Virus record (IMG/VR): IMGVR_UViG_3300024262_000008
Coordinates: 1 to 39,910 of that record
Strand: one strand, 5' to 3'
From: a virus
Length of the DNA: 39,910 nt
Shown here piece after piece: positions 6,949-15,110 of this stretch (the stretch's first letter is position 1; the number at the start of each line of letters is the position of its first letter). A program made the translations under genes and the position numbers. The notes beneath the pieces were generated by a model. It was not told the DNA's origin, made no database searches, and was given only the letters and a program-made list of their open reading frames with translations.

Positions 6949-8148
6949 ATGATTAAAGTAGGAAGCGACTTTTCAGGAGTCGGAGCATTTGACCAAGCTT
7001 TAAAACGGTTAAAAATAGATTACAAAACAGTTTTTTCTTGTGATTGGGATAAATACGCAAGGCAAACATACATCGAAAACTATGGACAACCAGACTATTA
7101 TCCACATGACGTTTACGAGCGTGAAATACCAAAGGAGAGTATTGATATTTACATGACCTCTCCACCTTGCCAAGCATTTAGTTTAGCAGGAAATAGAAAA
7201 GGAGAGAGTGAAGAAAGAGGAGTTTTATTTTATAATAGTCATGAGTTTATAGTAAAGAACAAACCACGCTTTTTTATATTTGAGAATGTTAAAGGATTAC
7301 TTTCAGATGATGGAGGCAGAACCTTTCAAAGATGGATTGATTATTTAGCTAAATCGGTAAATGGAACACCTCTTGTATTTCCACACGAAGAATCTGCAAA
7401 TTATCATGTCTATCATAAGGTGCTAAACTCCAAAGAACATGGTGTGCCTCAAAATAGAGAACGAATCTTTATAATAGGCATTCGAGATGATGCCGACAAT
7501 AACTTCACCTTCCCTCCGAAAGAGCATTTGAAAAAAGGGTTAAAGGATGTTTTAGAAGATGATGTTGATGAAAAGTACTTTTTAAGTGAGAAAATGCTCA
7601 AAGGATTAATGAAATCTAACGAAAACAACGACTTCAAAGGTAAGTTCGAGCCATTACTCGGAACGGAAGAACATGCTAAATGTATCACTACTGCAGCTGG
7701 GAGCAGAAAAACAGATAACTTCATAAAGGTTGGGTACATAAACAAAGACACTCAAGGAGGGCAGGTGTTTTCATACAGAGGTATTTCTCCAACGCTATCT
7801 GCAGGAACACATGGATACGCTAATGGCTATGTTCAAATAAAATCAGCAACTTCAAAAGGTTATGAAACGGCAAAAATAGGAGACTCAATAAACTTCAGTC
7901 AACCAAACTCCGAAACTCGAAGAGGAAGAGTAGGTAAAGGAGTTGCACAAACATTAGATACAGCATGTAATCAAGCCACAATAACACACGAAAGAATAAG
8001 AAGGTTAACACCTAGAGAGTGCTTTAGACTCCAGGACTTCCCCGATACTTTCAAAATGCCTTGTTCAGATTCTCAGATGTATAAACAAGCGGGCAACTCC
8101 ATCCCGGTGGGATTATTGGTAAAAATACTCGAAAGGCTACCTTTGTAA
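6949..8148 (+). CDS. C5-cytosine DNA methyltransferase
   Basis: A 399-residue enzyme of the Dcm/M.HhaI type. Motifs in order: I (GSDFSGVGAFDQAL, 5-18), IV with catalytic Cys (SPPCQAFSLAGNR, C74), VI (FENVKGLL, 111-118), VIII (QNRERIFIIG), a variable target-recognition region in the middle, then IX (RRLTPRECFRLQDFP) and X (QAGNSIPVGLLV). All are intact, so it is probably active and makes 5-methylcytosine. No restriction enzyme is nearby, so it probably protects phage DNA from host restriction. The site recognised cannot be read from sequence. Confidence 0.94.
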   Translation: MIKVGSDFSGVGAFDQALKRLKIDYKTVFSCDWDKYARQTYIENYGQPDYYPHDVYEREIPKESIDIYMTSPPCQAFSLAGNRKGESEERGVLFYNSHEFIVKNKPRFFIFENVKGLLSDDGGRTFQRWIDYLAKSVNGTPLVFPHEESANYHVYHKVLNSKEHGVPQNRERIFIIGIRDDADNNFTFPPKEHLKKGLKDVLEDDVDEKYFLSEKMLKGLMKSNENNDFKGKFEPLLGTEEHAKCITTAAGSRKTDNFIKVGYINKDTQGGQVFSYRGISPTLSAGTHGYANGYVQIKSATSKGYETAKIGDSINFSQPNSETRRGRVGKGVAQTLDTACNQATITHERIRRLTPRECFRLQDFPDTFKMPCSDSQMYKQAGNSIPVGLLVKILERLPL

Positions 8149-8160
8149 TCGAATAATTAT

Positions 8161-8188
8161 TATATTTACAGCAGACTAAAACAAACGA
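8161..8188 (+). promoter_or_regulatory. Possible -7 box and leader before a TTG start
   Basis: TATATTTA (8161-8168) resembles the -7 element and is followed by CAGCAGACTAAAACAAACGA. That leader matches those before ATG starts elsewhere, and here it precedes a TTG at 8189. Confidence 0.4.
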
Positions 8189-8377
8189 TTGAAACAATTC
8201 TTCATAAAAACACGAGCCGGACACTTCACAACAATGATGGTTTTAGGCATGGCAGGATGGTCATTAGCATGGTATTGCTTTGATGGATCCACCTTTCAAT
8301 ATATTATTGGCCTTCCATTTGTTGTTGTTTACTCATTAATGGCAGCATTGTTTTGTGATTGTGATAAATGGATTTAA
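8189..8377 (+). CDS. Small membrane protein, probable TTG start
   Basis: A 62-residue ORF (MKQFFIKTRAGHFTTMM...) with two hydrophobic stretches at about 16-30 and 37-55. The TTG at 8189 is favoured because it follows an A-rich leader like those of neighbouring genes; the first ATG would remove 14 residues. The N-terminal end is basic and the C-terminal end has CDCDKW. Function unknown. It opens a run of small membrane and unknown proteins. Confidence 0.5.
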   Translation: MKQFFIKTRAGHFTTMMVLGMAGWSLAWYCFDGSTFQYIIGLPFVVVYSLMAALFCDCDKWI

Positions 8378-8386
8378 ATTTGAATT

Positions 8387-8734
8387 ATGAATAACGCACA
8401 GATTAAGCAGGTACAAGACATGACAATTAAACAACTGGACGGTTTAAAAACATTGGTTGAGAACACTTTAGTTGAGTGGAATGAGACGAACATACCATTA
8501 AACTTTTTACATAAGGCAATTGTAGAGGCAAAAATTAACCCGAGAAAGCAAAACATAAAAGCAGCTCGTGATTATTTCTTACAGTTTAACAAAACCTTAT
8601 CCGTATTAGAGAAGCTTTGCAAAAAAAATGCAGAAAGCATGAATGTAAAACACATACCTTTGACTGTATTTAATAAGTTTGTCGACCATATTAAAACAGT
8701 ATTCTTGGAATCATCAAATAAAAACATGGACTAA
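8387..8734 (+). CDS. Unknown helical protein
   Basis: A 115-residue protein, lysine-rich and apparently all helical (MNNAQIKQVQDMTIKQLDGLKTLVENTLVEW...). No motif recognised. A TAAATTTG sequence ends only four bases before the start codon. The stop overlaps the next small gene as TAATG. Confidence 0.6.
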   Translation: MNNAQIKQVQDMTIKQLDGLKTLVENTLVEWNETNIPLNFLHKAIVEAKINPRKQNIKAARDYFLQFNKTLSVLEKLCKKNAESMNVKHIPLTVFNKFVDHIKTVFLESSNKNMD

Positions 8735-8874
8735 TGACATCAAAACAAAAAAAAGCACTAAAAGAATTATTTGTAGCAATACCAGTATCCGCAATCGCAT
8801 TAGCATCTGTCGTACCGGCATGCATTTATGTTATTAAATATTGCGTATGGATGTGGACAATGATAATGAATTAA
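8734..8874 (+). CDS. Small single-pass membrane protein
   Basis: A 46-residue ORF starting MTSKQKKALKELF, then a hydrophobic segment at about 13-34 (FVAIPVSAIALASVVPACIYVI) and a short tail WMWTMIMN. Its start overlaps the preceding stop and its 3' end overlaps the next gene by 28 bases, so it sits in a tightly packed cassette. Function unknown. Confidence 0.5.
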   Translation: MTSKQKKALKELFVAIPVSAIALASVVPACIYVIKYCVWMWTMIMN

Positions 8875-9041
8875 CGGCATTAGATTTAAAGATAATCGAT
8901 TGGCTAAACAATGAAACAACCCGGTTTTATAAATACGAATTGGAATGTGGGTGCGGTTATGCTAAAATAGACCGTTACACGCTAAGTAAAGCACAAAAGG
9001 AACGATGGACAATAGAACAGAAGAACAAAAACAGCCAGTAG
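8847..9041 (+). CDS. Unknown small protein with CGCG motif
   Basis: A 64-residue protein (MDVDNDNELTALDLKIIDWL...) with LECGCGYAKIDRY in the centre and a basic end. The frame is open from a TTG at 8841, but ATG 8847 is the better start. It overlaps the upstream gene by 28 bases and the downstream gene by 37 bases in different frames. No family recognised. Confidence 0.5.
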   Translation: MDVDNDNELTALDLKIIDWLNNETTRFYKYELECGCGYAKIDRYTLSKAQKERWTIEQKNKNSQ

Positions 9042-9286
9042 TTAAGGATAAAATAAGCAAAGTATCAGGCCGACCTGACTTGGTTTATACCTCAATTAAA
9101 CGAGGACTGTATAAAAAGCGAATTGCTCCAAAAGGAGGAACGTTCTTAATAGTAAAAATAAAGCACGAGAAGAATCAAGCGACATACTCTTCGCACCATC
9201 TCATTCCAGTTGATACAAAACCTGAACAAATCGAAGCGTTGGAAACTGCGTTAATAAACAACTTAAGGAGCAAATACGAAATATAA
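9005..9286 (+). CDS. Unknown small basic protein
   Basis: A 93-residue protein (MDNRTEEQKQPVVKDKISK...), basic, with a probable beta core (GGTFLIVKIKHEKNQATYSSHHLIPVD) and a helical end. The start overlaps the previous gene by 37 bases and the stop overlaps the next start by one base (TAATG). No family recognised. Confidence 0.6.
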   Translation: MDNRTEEQKQPVVKDKISKVSGRPDLVYTSIKRGLYKKRIAPKGGTFLIVKIKHEKNQATYSSHHLIPVDTKPEQIEALETALINNLRSKYEI

Positions 9287-9657
9287 TGGAGATACTAATC
9301 AAAGCACTAATAATAAGCCTTTTTTGTGTAGGCTTGAGAATAATATCAGGTCCGGGAATGCTTCTCTACTTTTTGAGGATGCCTTACGAGTATTACAAAA
9401 ACTATGGTGTATGGGCAAAACACTTTGAGATGAATGAAAGTTTTGAGTTGCCACAGAGCGCAATAAGAAGATACAATCTTGCATCATACCTACTTAAGCC
9501 AATAATCGGTTGTGGCACTTGCATGGCCTCTGTTTGGACTATTGTAATCGAACTCGGATATTATAACACATTCACGATTCAATCAGTAATCATTGCTTTT
9601 GTAGTGGCTGCATTGAACTCTATTATTCACGCTTATTACGAGAAACTAACAAAATAA
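9286..9657 (+). CDS. Multi-pass membrane protein with CxxC
   Basis: A 123-residue protein with about three hydrophobic segments (4-22, 70-92 and 98-115) and a central soluble part. A KPIIGCGTCMASVW motif (71-84, C76 and C79) sits at the start of the second membrane segment. Membrane proteins with such a Cys pair recur in Bacteroidota phages, but their function is unknown to me. Superinfection exclusion or membrane takeover are only guesses. Confidence 0.65.
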   Translation: MEILIKALIISLFCVGLRIISGPGMLLYFLRMPYEYYKNYGVWAKHFEMNESFELPQSAIRRYNLASYLLKPIIGCGTCMASVWTIVIELGYYNTFTIQSVIIAFVVAALNSIIHAYYEKLTK

Positions 9658-9659
9658 AT

Positions 9660-9917
9660 ATGGATCTAATAGTAATAGAAGAAATTGATAAGTCGGACGA
9701 CGAAAAACAAGTAATCGGTGTAGCTTCGACGGTAGAATATGCAGAAATAATGATTCAGCGATTTTACGGAGGGGTTAACAAGTTTGTTATAAACTCAAAA
9801 AAACAAATCCAAGAGTCAGGTTTGGAGTATTCTATGGAGATAACAGTACTTGAAGAAGAAAACTTTGAGGAATTTGATGCAATAATTGTATTAAGAAAGT
9901 TTAAACTAAACGAATAA
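9660..9917 (+). CDS. Unknown acidic protein
   Basis: An 85-residue acidic protein (MDLIVIEEIDKSDDEKQVIGVASTVEYAEIMIQRFYGG...) with an alternating strand and helix pattern. It starts two bases after the stop of the membrane protein gene. It is the last gene before a structured intergenic segment. No family recognised. Confidence 0.6.
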   Translation: MDLIVIEEIDKSDDEKQVIGVASTVEYAEIMIQRFYGGVNKFVINSKKQIQESGLEYSMEITVLEEENFEEFDAIIVLRKFKLNE

Positions 9918-9930
9918 AAACTTGGAAAGT

Positions 9931-9984
9931 AAGGAGCTGCCATGATTAGACAGAAGGGGTCATGAAGGTAGCTCCTGCTTATCC
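9931..9984 (+). ncRNA. Candidate structured RNA: bulged hairpin with possible pseudoknot
   Basis: AGGAGCTGCC (9932-9941) pairs with GGTAGCTCCT (9967-9976), including one G-T wobble. A three-base bulge GAA (9964-9966) follows, then ATG (9942-9944) pairs with CAT (9961-9963). The 16-base loop ends in GGGT (9957-9960), which can pair with ATCC (9981-9984) below the stem. There is no T run, so it is not a plain terminator. It lies upstream of a small ORF and the ParB-methyltransferase gene. It may be a cis-regulatory element; no known riboswitch family recognised. Confidence 0.5.
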
Positions 9985-9999
9985 ACTAAAACAAATAAA

Positions 10000-10134
10000 A
10001 TGGCAGAAATTACAGCAGAACCAAAACAACCAATTAAAGTGCGCATAGTAAGAAATCCTTACACCGGGAGAAACGTTGTTCACTATGTGGATCAATACGG
10101 AAGAACACGTCAAGCAGCATTGAAAAACAGATAA
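10000..10134 (+). CDS. Small basic protein after the structured element
   Basis: A 44-residue basic protein, MAEITAEPKQPIKVRIVRN then PYTGRNVVHYVDQYGRTRQ and a basic end. The leader ACTAAAACAAATAAA before its ATG resembles other leaders in this genome, which supports translation. The pattern of two short strands suggests a small beta domain. Function unknown. It lies between the hairpin and the ParB-methyltransferase gene. Confidence 0.55.
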   Translation: MAEITAEPKQPIKVRIVRNPYTGRNVVHYVDQYGRTRQAALKNR

Positions 10135-10153
10135 TAATCATTACATTTGAATC

Positions 10154-11350
10154 ATGGCAAAGACAACCAATTTCAATTTAACAGAACTAAAACCGAACCT
10201 TGACAATCCGAGGTTTATCTCCGACGAAAAGCTCGAAGAACTAAAGACATCTATTACCAAATTCAAAAGAATGATGGAGTTGCGTCCTATCATTTACGAT
10301 GAAGACATGGTAATCCTTGGGGGTAATATGCGTTACACAGCTTTGATGGCTTTGAAGCGACACAAAGTACCACCTGAATGGGTTAAGCAAGTAGTCGGAC
10401 TAACAGCCGAAGAGAAGCGCGAGTTTATTATAAAGGATAACGTCGGCTTTGGAGAGTGGGATTGGGAAGTTCTACATGGAGATTGGGACACAGAAAAACT
10501 AGGAGAGTGGGGACTTGATGTTGTGCCATTTGAAGAGGACACTGTATTGGAAGGAAAAGAGGACGACTTCGACGTGCCAGTTGGAGGAAGCGAAACAGAT
10601 ATTGTACTCGGAGACCTTATTGAAATCGGCCACCATAGATTACTATGCGGAAGCTCAACCGAAACCGACACATGGGAAAAGGTAATGGACGGAAAACTGT
10701 GCGACCTTGTCGTTACGGATCCACCATACAATGTAGATTACACCGGGAAAACAAAAGACTCCCTTAAAATCGAAAACGATAAGAAGGAAGACAGCGACTT
10801 TTACCAATTCCTTTATGACTTCTACACAGCACTCGGAGCATACACAAAAAAAGGTGGCGCATGGTACGTTTGGCATGCTGACTCCGAAGGAGCGAATTTT
10901 CGAAGCGCAATGGCTAACTCCGGGATAATGGTTAAACAATGTCTTATTTGGGTTAAAAACTCCATGGTAATGGGACGACAAGATTACCATTGGCAACACG
11001 AACCTTGCCTTTACGGATGGAAAGAAGGTGCAGCACACTCATGGTTTACTGATAGGAAACAGACAACTGTCATGAACTTCGATAGACCATCAAGGAATAC
11101 GGAACACCCAACAATGAAACCAATCCCTTTAATCTCATACCAAATAACAAACTCATCCAAACAAGGAGACTTAGTTTGCGACGGCTTTTTAGGGAGTGGA
11201 ACTACTATGGTTGCAGCACACCAATTAGAAAGAACATGCTTTGGAATGGAGCTTGATCCAAAATACTGCCAAGTGATAGTTGACCGTATGATGAAACTAG
11301 ACGCTGACCTTGTCGTAAAGATTAACGGGAAGAAGTACAAAAAGAAGTAA
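10154..11350 (+). CDS. ParB-domain DNA methyltransferase (amino-methylating)
   Basis: A 398-residue fusion. The N-terminal ParB/sulfiredoxin-like domain (about 8-125) has NPRFISDEKLEELKTSI (18-34) and GGNMRYTALMAL (56-67), the nucleotide-binding box of the family. The C-terminal part is a beta-class amino methyltransferase with motif IV TDPPYNVDYTG (188-198), then the SAM motif FLGSGTTMVAAHQLE and GMELDPKYCQVIVDRM near the end. The product is N6-methyladenine or N4-methylcytosine; sequence alone does not decide. Such fusions often lie just before the terminase genes of phages, as here. No restriction partner is present. Confidence 0.9.
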   Translation: MAKTTNFNLTELKPNLDNPRFISDEKLEELKTSITKFKRMMELRPIIYDEDMVILGGNMRYTALMALKRHKVPPEWVKQVVGLTAEEKREFIIKDNVGFGEWDWEVLHGDWDTEKLGEWGLDVVPFEEDTVLEGKEDDFDVPVGGSETDIVLGDLIEIGHHRLLCGSSTETDTWEKVMDGKLCDLVVTDPPYNVDYTGKTKDSLKIENDKKEDSDFYQFLYDFYTALGAYTKKGGAWYVWHADSEGANFRSAMANSGIMVKQCLIWVKNSMVMGRQDYHWQHEPCLYGWKEGAAHSWFTDRKQTTVMNFDRPSRNTEHPTMKPIPLISYQITNSSKQGDLVCDGFLGSGTTMVAAHQLERTCFGMELDPKYCQVIVDRMMKLDADLVVKINGKKYKKK

Positions 11351-11352
11351 TT

Positions 11353-11793
11353 ATGAAAAGTACAGATTTAAGAATAGGGGATTATGTTAATGTAGAACTA
11401 CACATTCCAATACCTCTAAGAATAGAAGCTATAACCGGGAGTAGTGTTAGTGTTACGGGATTAGAGAAAAACAGATACACTCCATTTACCTTGGATAGAG
11501 TTAAACCAATACCACTAACAGAGGAATGGTTATTGAAGTTTGGGTTTGAGACTAAGCCATCAAAAAACACAATTTCATCATTTGAAAAGGGTAAGCTATC
11601 AATAGTTTTGGAGGATAATTTCCAATACAAAGATGGGCGTACTTATTTTAATTCATGGTGTGTAATTGAGAGCCAGCCAAAACACGTACACCAACTACAA
11701 AACCTTTACCACGCTTTAACTGGGGAAGAACTAACAATTAAAGAACTTGATCAAGAAGGTCAACCGATACAATATTGGGGTGGTAAGAACTAA
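11353..11793 (+). CDS. Unknown conserved phage protein
   Basis: A 146-residue protein. The N-terminal part looks like a small beta barrel (STDLRIGDYVNVELHIPIPLRIEAITGSSVSV). It is followed by PIPLTEEWLLKFGFE (52-66) and a C-terminal KHVHQLQNLYHALTGEELTIKE. This arrangement recurs in Bacteroidota phages and prophages without known function. It follows the methyltransferase by two bases and probably shares its transcript. Confidence 0.7.
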   Translation: MKSTDLRIGDYVNVELHIPIPLRIEAITGSSVSVTGLEKNRYTPFTLDRVKPIPLTEEWLLKFGFETKPSKNTISSFEKGKLSIVLEDNFQYKDGRTYFNSWCVIESQPKHVHQLQNLYHALTGEELTIKELDQEGQPIQYWGGKN

Positions 11794-11826
11794 AAAAACC
11801 TTCACGAAATCTCACACATAAAAAAG

Positions 11827-12270
11827 ATGGCAAAGAAAAACACCAAAAACGAAGAGCAAAAGGAAGACCAAGAACGCACGAAAAAGGCGAAGGAGTCCAT
11901 GTTGGTTGCGTTGGAATCTACTCTTGGAGTGGTAACCCCTGCGTGTAAGTCTGTTGGTATAAGCCGTCGAACGTTTTACACTTGGAAGTTAGAGGACAAT
12001 GACTTCAAAAAGGCTGTGGAGGATATTGAGAACATTGCTCTTGATTTTGCTGAAAGCCACCTGCATAAGAATATAAAAAAAGGTAAGGAATCGTCAACCA
12101 TATTCTATTTAAAAACTAAAGGCCGTGGCCGAGGTTACATTGAGAAAAAGGAAATGGACGTTACTACTGGTGGAGAGAAGATAAACCAAACTGTCGACCT
12201 TACTAAATTAGACACCGAAACATTACGAGCATTAAAAGAAGCTGCAAAGAACGATGAAGATAACAACTGA
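11827..12270 (+). CDS. Terminase small subunit
   Basis: A 147-residue protein. After a Lys/Glu-rich start there is a helix-turn-helix (ALESTLGVVTPACKSVGISRRTFYTWKLEDNDFKKAVEDI, about 28-67) of the type in terminase small subunits, which bind the packaging site. The middle (HLHKNIKKGKESSTIFYLKTKGRGRGYIEK) also fits this family. The end is acidic. It overlaps the large subunit gene by 17 bases, the usual arrangement. Confidence 0.85.
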   Translation: MAKKNTKNEEQKEDQERTKKAKESMLVALESTLGVVTPACKSVGISRRTFYTWKLEDNDFKKAVEDIENIALDFAESHLHKNIKKGKESSTIFYLKTKGRGRGYIEKKEMDVTTGGEKINQTVDLTKLDTETLRALKEAAKNDEDNN

Positions 12271-13699
12271 TGAAGTACTGATTGAATTATCGAGACGTCA
12301 TCTGTTGGACTATACACACCAAACGATGGTGGAGTTTCAGGCAACACGCTTTCATAAAACATACTATGAGGTGTTAAACCTATTTGCTGAGAAGAAGATA
12401 AAAAACCTAATGGTTACTATTCCACCTCAACATGGAAAGAGTACCGGCTCAACAATACAGCTCCCTTCTTACATACTCGGCAAGTCTCCAAACACCAAAA
12501 TAGCAGTTGGTTCGTACTCATCCACATTTGCAAAGAAGTTCAATAGGCAAATACAAAGGATAATTGACACCAAAACTTATCACGACATATTCCCGGGAAC
12601 AACCCTTAACCAATCAAACGTCGTAACTGTATCATCAAACTATTTAAGAAACTCTGAAGAGTTCGAAATAGTAAATCGTAGAGGCTCGCTAAAAGCGGTG
12701 GGACGTGGTGGCCCGTTAACTGGAAACCCGGTTGATGTTATGATAATGGATGATTTATACAAGGACGCAGCCGAGGGCAACAGCCCGATTGTAAGGGCTT
12801 CTGTTTGGGATTGGTACTCTTCCGTTGTAACTAAACGTTTGCACAATGATAGTCAACAGCTTATTGTATTCACTAGGTGGCATGAGGACGACCTTATTGG
12901 TATGCTCGAGAAGAAGGACGAGGTAATTACCATTGAATCACTAGAGGAAATTGAAGACCTTGAGGAAGGTTTCGACGGTTGGATAAAGATAAACTTCGAA
13001 GCAATAAAGGTTAGTGAAGCAACAGAGCTTGATCCAAGAGAGGAAGGAGAGCCATTATACCCTGAGAAACATGGATTGAAGAAGCTTGAAAAGGAACGCG
13101 AAATGGATCCTGAAAAGTTTGAGTGCATGAACCAAGGTAACCCAACATCACAAGAAGGACTTTTATACCATCCCTTCAAAACGTATGGCCGAGTGCCTGA
13201 ATTACGAGAACGCAAAAATTATACGGACTCGGCTGATAGTGGTCAGGATTACTTATGCTCAATCAACTATGGCATGCCCTTGGATGAAGCGGACAACAAT
13301 ATTTATGTAACGGACGTGCTTTATACACAAAAGGGTGTTGAACACACAGAGCCTTGGATGATAGATTTACTATTGAAAGGAAAGATTGGTGTTGCAGATA
13401 TTGAACGCGCTCCAGGGACAAGGCTATGGGCCGAGGCAATCACAAGCGCAGTCGAAAAATACTGCTCTGTTAACGTATTCAGTCAAACGCAAAACAAAGA
13501 AGCAAGAATATACACGAACAGCGCAACGGTAAACCGAAGGTTAGTATTCCCGGAGGACTGGCACATACGTTGGCCCGAATTTTACAACCACGTTAGGTTA
13601 TACAAGAAGCTGTTCAAGGCCAACAAAAACGACGACTCTGCAGATACATTGACCGGGGTAATTGAAATGGCAAGCGAGGGAGATTTCTTTGTATTCTGA
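12254..13699 (+). CDS. Terminase large subunit
   Basis: A 481-residue packaging motor. The ATPase domain has Walker A PPQHGKST (57-64), Walker B VMIMDD (162-167) and the coupling segment VFTRWHEDDL (205-214). The C-terminal RNase H-like nuclease has acidic residues in TDSADSGQDY (D325, D328), ADIERAPG (about 381-388) and NDDSADTL (459-466). All key residues are visible and the length is normal. With the small subunit it cuts and packages DNA into the prohead. The packaging type (cos or headful) cannot be fixed from sequence, though a circular contig fits permuted headful ends. Confidence 0.93.
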   Translation: MKITTDEVLIELSRRHLLDYTHQTMVEFQATRFHKTYYEVLNLFAEKKIKNLMVTIPPQHGKSTGSTIQLPSYILGKSPNTKIAVGSYSSTFAKKFNRQIQRIIDTKTYHDIFPGTTLNQSNVVTVSSNYLRNSEEFEIVNRRGSLKAVGRGGPLTGNPVDVMIMDDLYKDAAEGNSPIVRASVWDWYSSVVTKRLHNDSQQLIVFTRWHEDDLIGMLEKKDEVITIESLEEIEDLEEGFDGWIKINFEAIKVSEATELDPREEGEPLYPEKHGLKKLEKEREMDPEKFECMNQGNPTSQEGLLYHPFKTYGRVPELRERKNYTDSADSGQDYLCSINYGMPLDEADNNIYVTDVLYTQKGVEHTEPWMIDLLLKGKIGVADIERAPGTRLWAEAITSAVEKYCSVNVFSQTQNKEARIYTNSATVNRRLVFPEDWHIRWPEFYNHVRLYKKLFKANKNDDSADTLTGVIEMASEGDFFVF

Positions 13700-13717
13700 T
13701 GAATTAAAAAAAAACAT

Positions 13718-13741
13718 TAAATTTGTACAAACATTATTTCA
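13718..13741 (+). promoter_or_regulatory. Promoter -7 box upstream of portal gene
   Basis: TAAATTTG (13718-13725) is a perfect match to TAnnTTTG and lies 16 bases before the portal ATG. A TTG-type -33 element at the right distance is not clear. It may start a late transcript for the head genes. Confidence 0.5.
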
Positions 13742-14992
13742 ATGGGTAAGATTCAAAACTTTTTTTCAGGACTCTTCAGCGAAAACAAATTACATCGTTA
13801 CGAAGTCTACCAAATAGGTGACCCTCGTGCGTTCGATTTCGGAGGTCATAGTTCAACGATAAACCATGCTTACAACCGAAATAGTGACGTCTATTCCATC
13901 ATTAAAAGACTGTCAACGAACGCTTCAAAGATACCAAGACAACTATGGAAGGAAGCAAGAAACGGAGAGTGGGAGCAAGTACATGAAGGGGACCTTTGGG
14001 AGATAGTTACTAAGCAGCCAAACCCAACACAAAACATTTATGACTACGTAGAAGAGTCGATTACCAACCTACTTCTTAGAGGCGAGGTATTCAGAAAAGG
14101 AAGAAAGCTTGTAGGTTTTGGAGATACATTTCAGGAGCTTTATGTGTTAAATAACGCAATGATTAAAGTAGATAGTGAAATTATTGGTTACAGAGCGCAG
14201 CCAACAAAATATTGTATTACAATTGACGGTAAAGACATACCGATTGAATTAGACGAAATAAACCACGTGCTGTATTATAACCCTTCTTCACTAGCAATGA
14301 AACAGTATAGAGGACTGTCTCCATTGGAGGCAGGAATATTACCTTTGATTTCATCCACCGAGAACAAGACAGCGCAGTCTGTTATGGTAAAAAACGGTGC
14401 GCCTCGTGGCATTTTATCTTCGAGAGGTAACAGAGGAATGACTGAAAACCAAGGAAAACAATTGCAAGAAGCAAACGACCAACGTATGTTAGGCTCTGAG
14501 AAATTCGGAAAACCAATCATTACGAGTGCAGACGTTGACTTTGTAAAAATGGGATTGGATCCAACTCAGTTAAAAATATTAGAATCGTCTGTAATGAGCA
14601 AGCGAGACTTGTGCGATTTGTATGGTGTTGACAGTTCATTGTTTAATGATCCTGCAAATAAGACTTATAACAATCGCAAGGAAGCTGAGAAAGCAATGTG
14701 GACAAACGCAGTTATCCCGGCAAACGAAAAAGATATTCGTGGCCAATCGGAGTGGCTTCTTCCTGCATACAACAAACGCGACAAGACCACTTATCAAGTA
14801 AGGCAGGATTTATCTTTATTGCCAGTACTTCACGAGGACGAAGCAAGAAAAGCAGTAGGTCAAGAACGTGTCAGTAAAATAATAATTAGTACATTAGTGG
14901 CAGATTTATCGAGAACGCAGAAGATAAACACGCTGATGCACACATTAAATTTGTCGGAAGACGACGCAACAAACTTAGTTGGTAATGCCTAA
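13742..14992 (+). CDS. HK97-type portal protein
   Basis: A 416-residue portal protein of the HK97/PF04860 type, which forms the dodecameric ring for DNA packaging and tail attachment. Typical segments are AYNRNSDVYSIIKRLSTNASKIPRQLWKE near the N-terminus, the wing and stem region around NHVLYYNPSSLAMKQYRGLSPLEAG, the NGAPRGILSS motif, and VMSKRDLCDLYGVDSSLFND. Position between the large terminase and the prohead protease fits. The stop is overlapped by the next small ORF. Confidence 0.9.
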   Translation: MGKIQNFFSGLFSENKLHRYEVYQIGDPRAFDFGGHSSTINHAYNRNSDVYSIIKRLSTNASKIPRQLWKEARNGEWEQVHEGDLWEIVTKQPNPTQNIYDYVEESITNLLLRGEVFRKGRKLVGFGDTFQELYVLNNAMIKVDSEIIGYRAQPTKYCITIDGKDIPIELDEINHVLYYNPSSLAMKQYRGLSPLEAGILPLISSTENKTAQSVMVKNGAPRGILSSRGNRGMTENQGKQLQEANDQRMLGSEKFGKPIITSADVDFVKMGLDPTQLKILESSVMSKRDLCDLYGVDSSLFNDPANKTYNNRKEAEKAMWTNAVIPANEKDIRGQSEWLLPAYNKRDKTTYQVRQDLSLLPVLHEDEARKAVGQERVSKIIISTLVADLSRTQKINTLMHTLNLSEDDATNLVGNA

Positions 14993-15110
14993 AAACGTTA
15001 AAATAGAACAATTGAAAGAGAAGATTAAGTCTATCAAAGAAGACGATCCAAGGAAGGCTGCGATACTAAAAGACCTCAAGAAAAAAGAACAAAAAAGTGT
15101 TACCAAATGA
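14985..15110 (+). CDS. Small lysine-rich helical protein between portal and protease
   Basis: A 41-residue ORF (MPKNVKIEQLKEKIKSIKED...), extremely rich in Lys, probably one long amphipathic helix. It overlaps the portal gene by 8 bases and the protease gene by ATGA, so it is probably translated by coupling. Tiny helical proteins at this point of the head operon may be scaffold helpers or remnants; nothing in the sequence settles it. Confidence 0.5.
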   Translation: MPKNVKIEQLKEKIKSIKEDDPRKAAILKDLKKKEQKSVTK

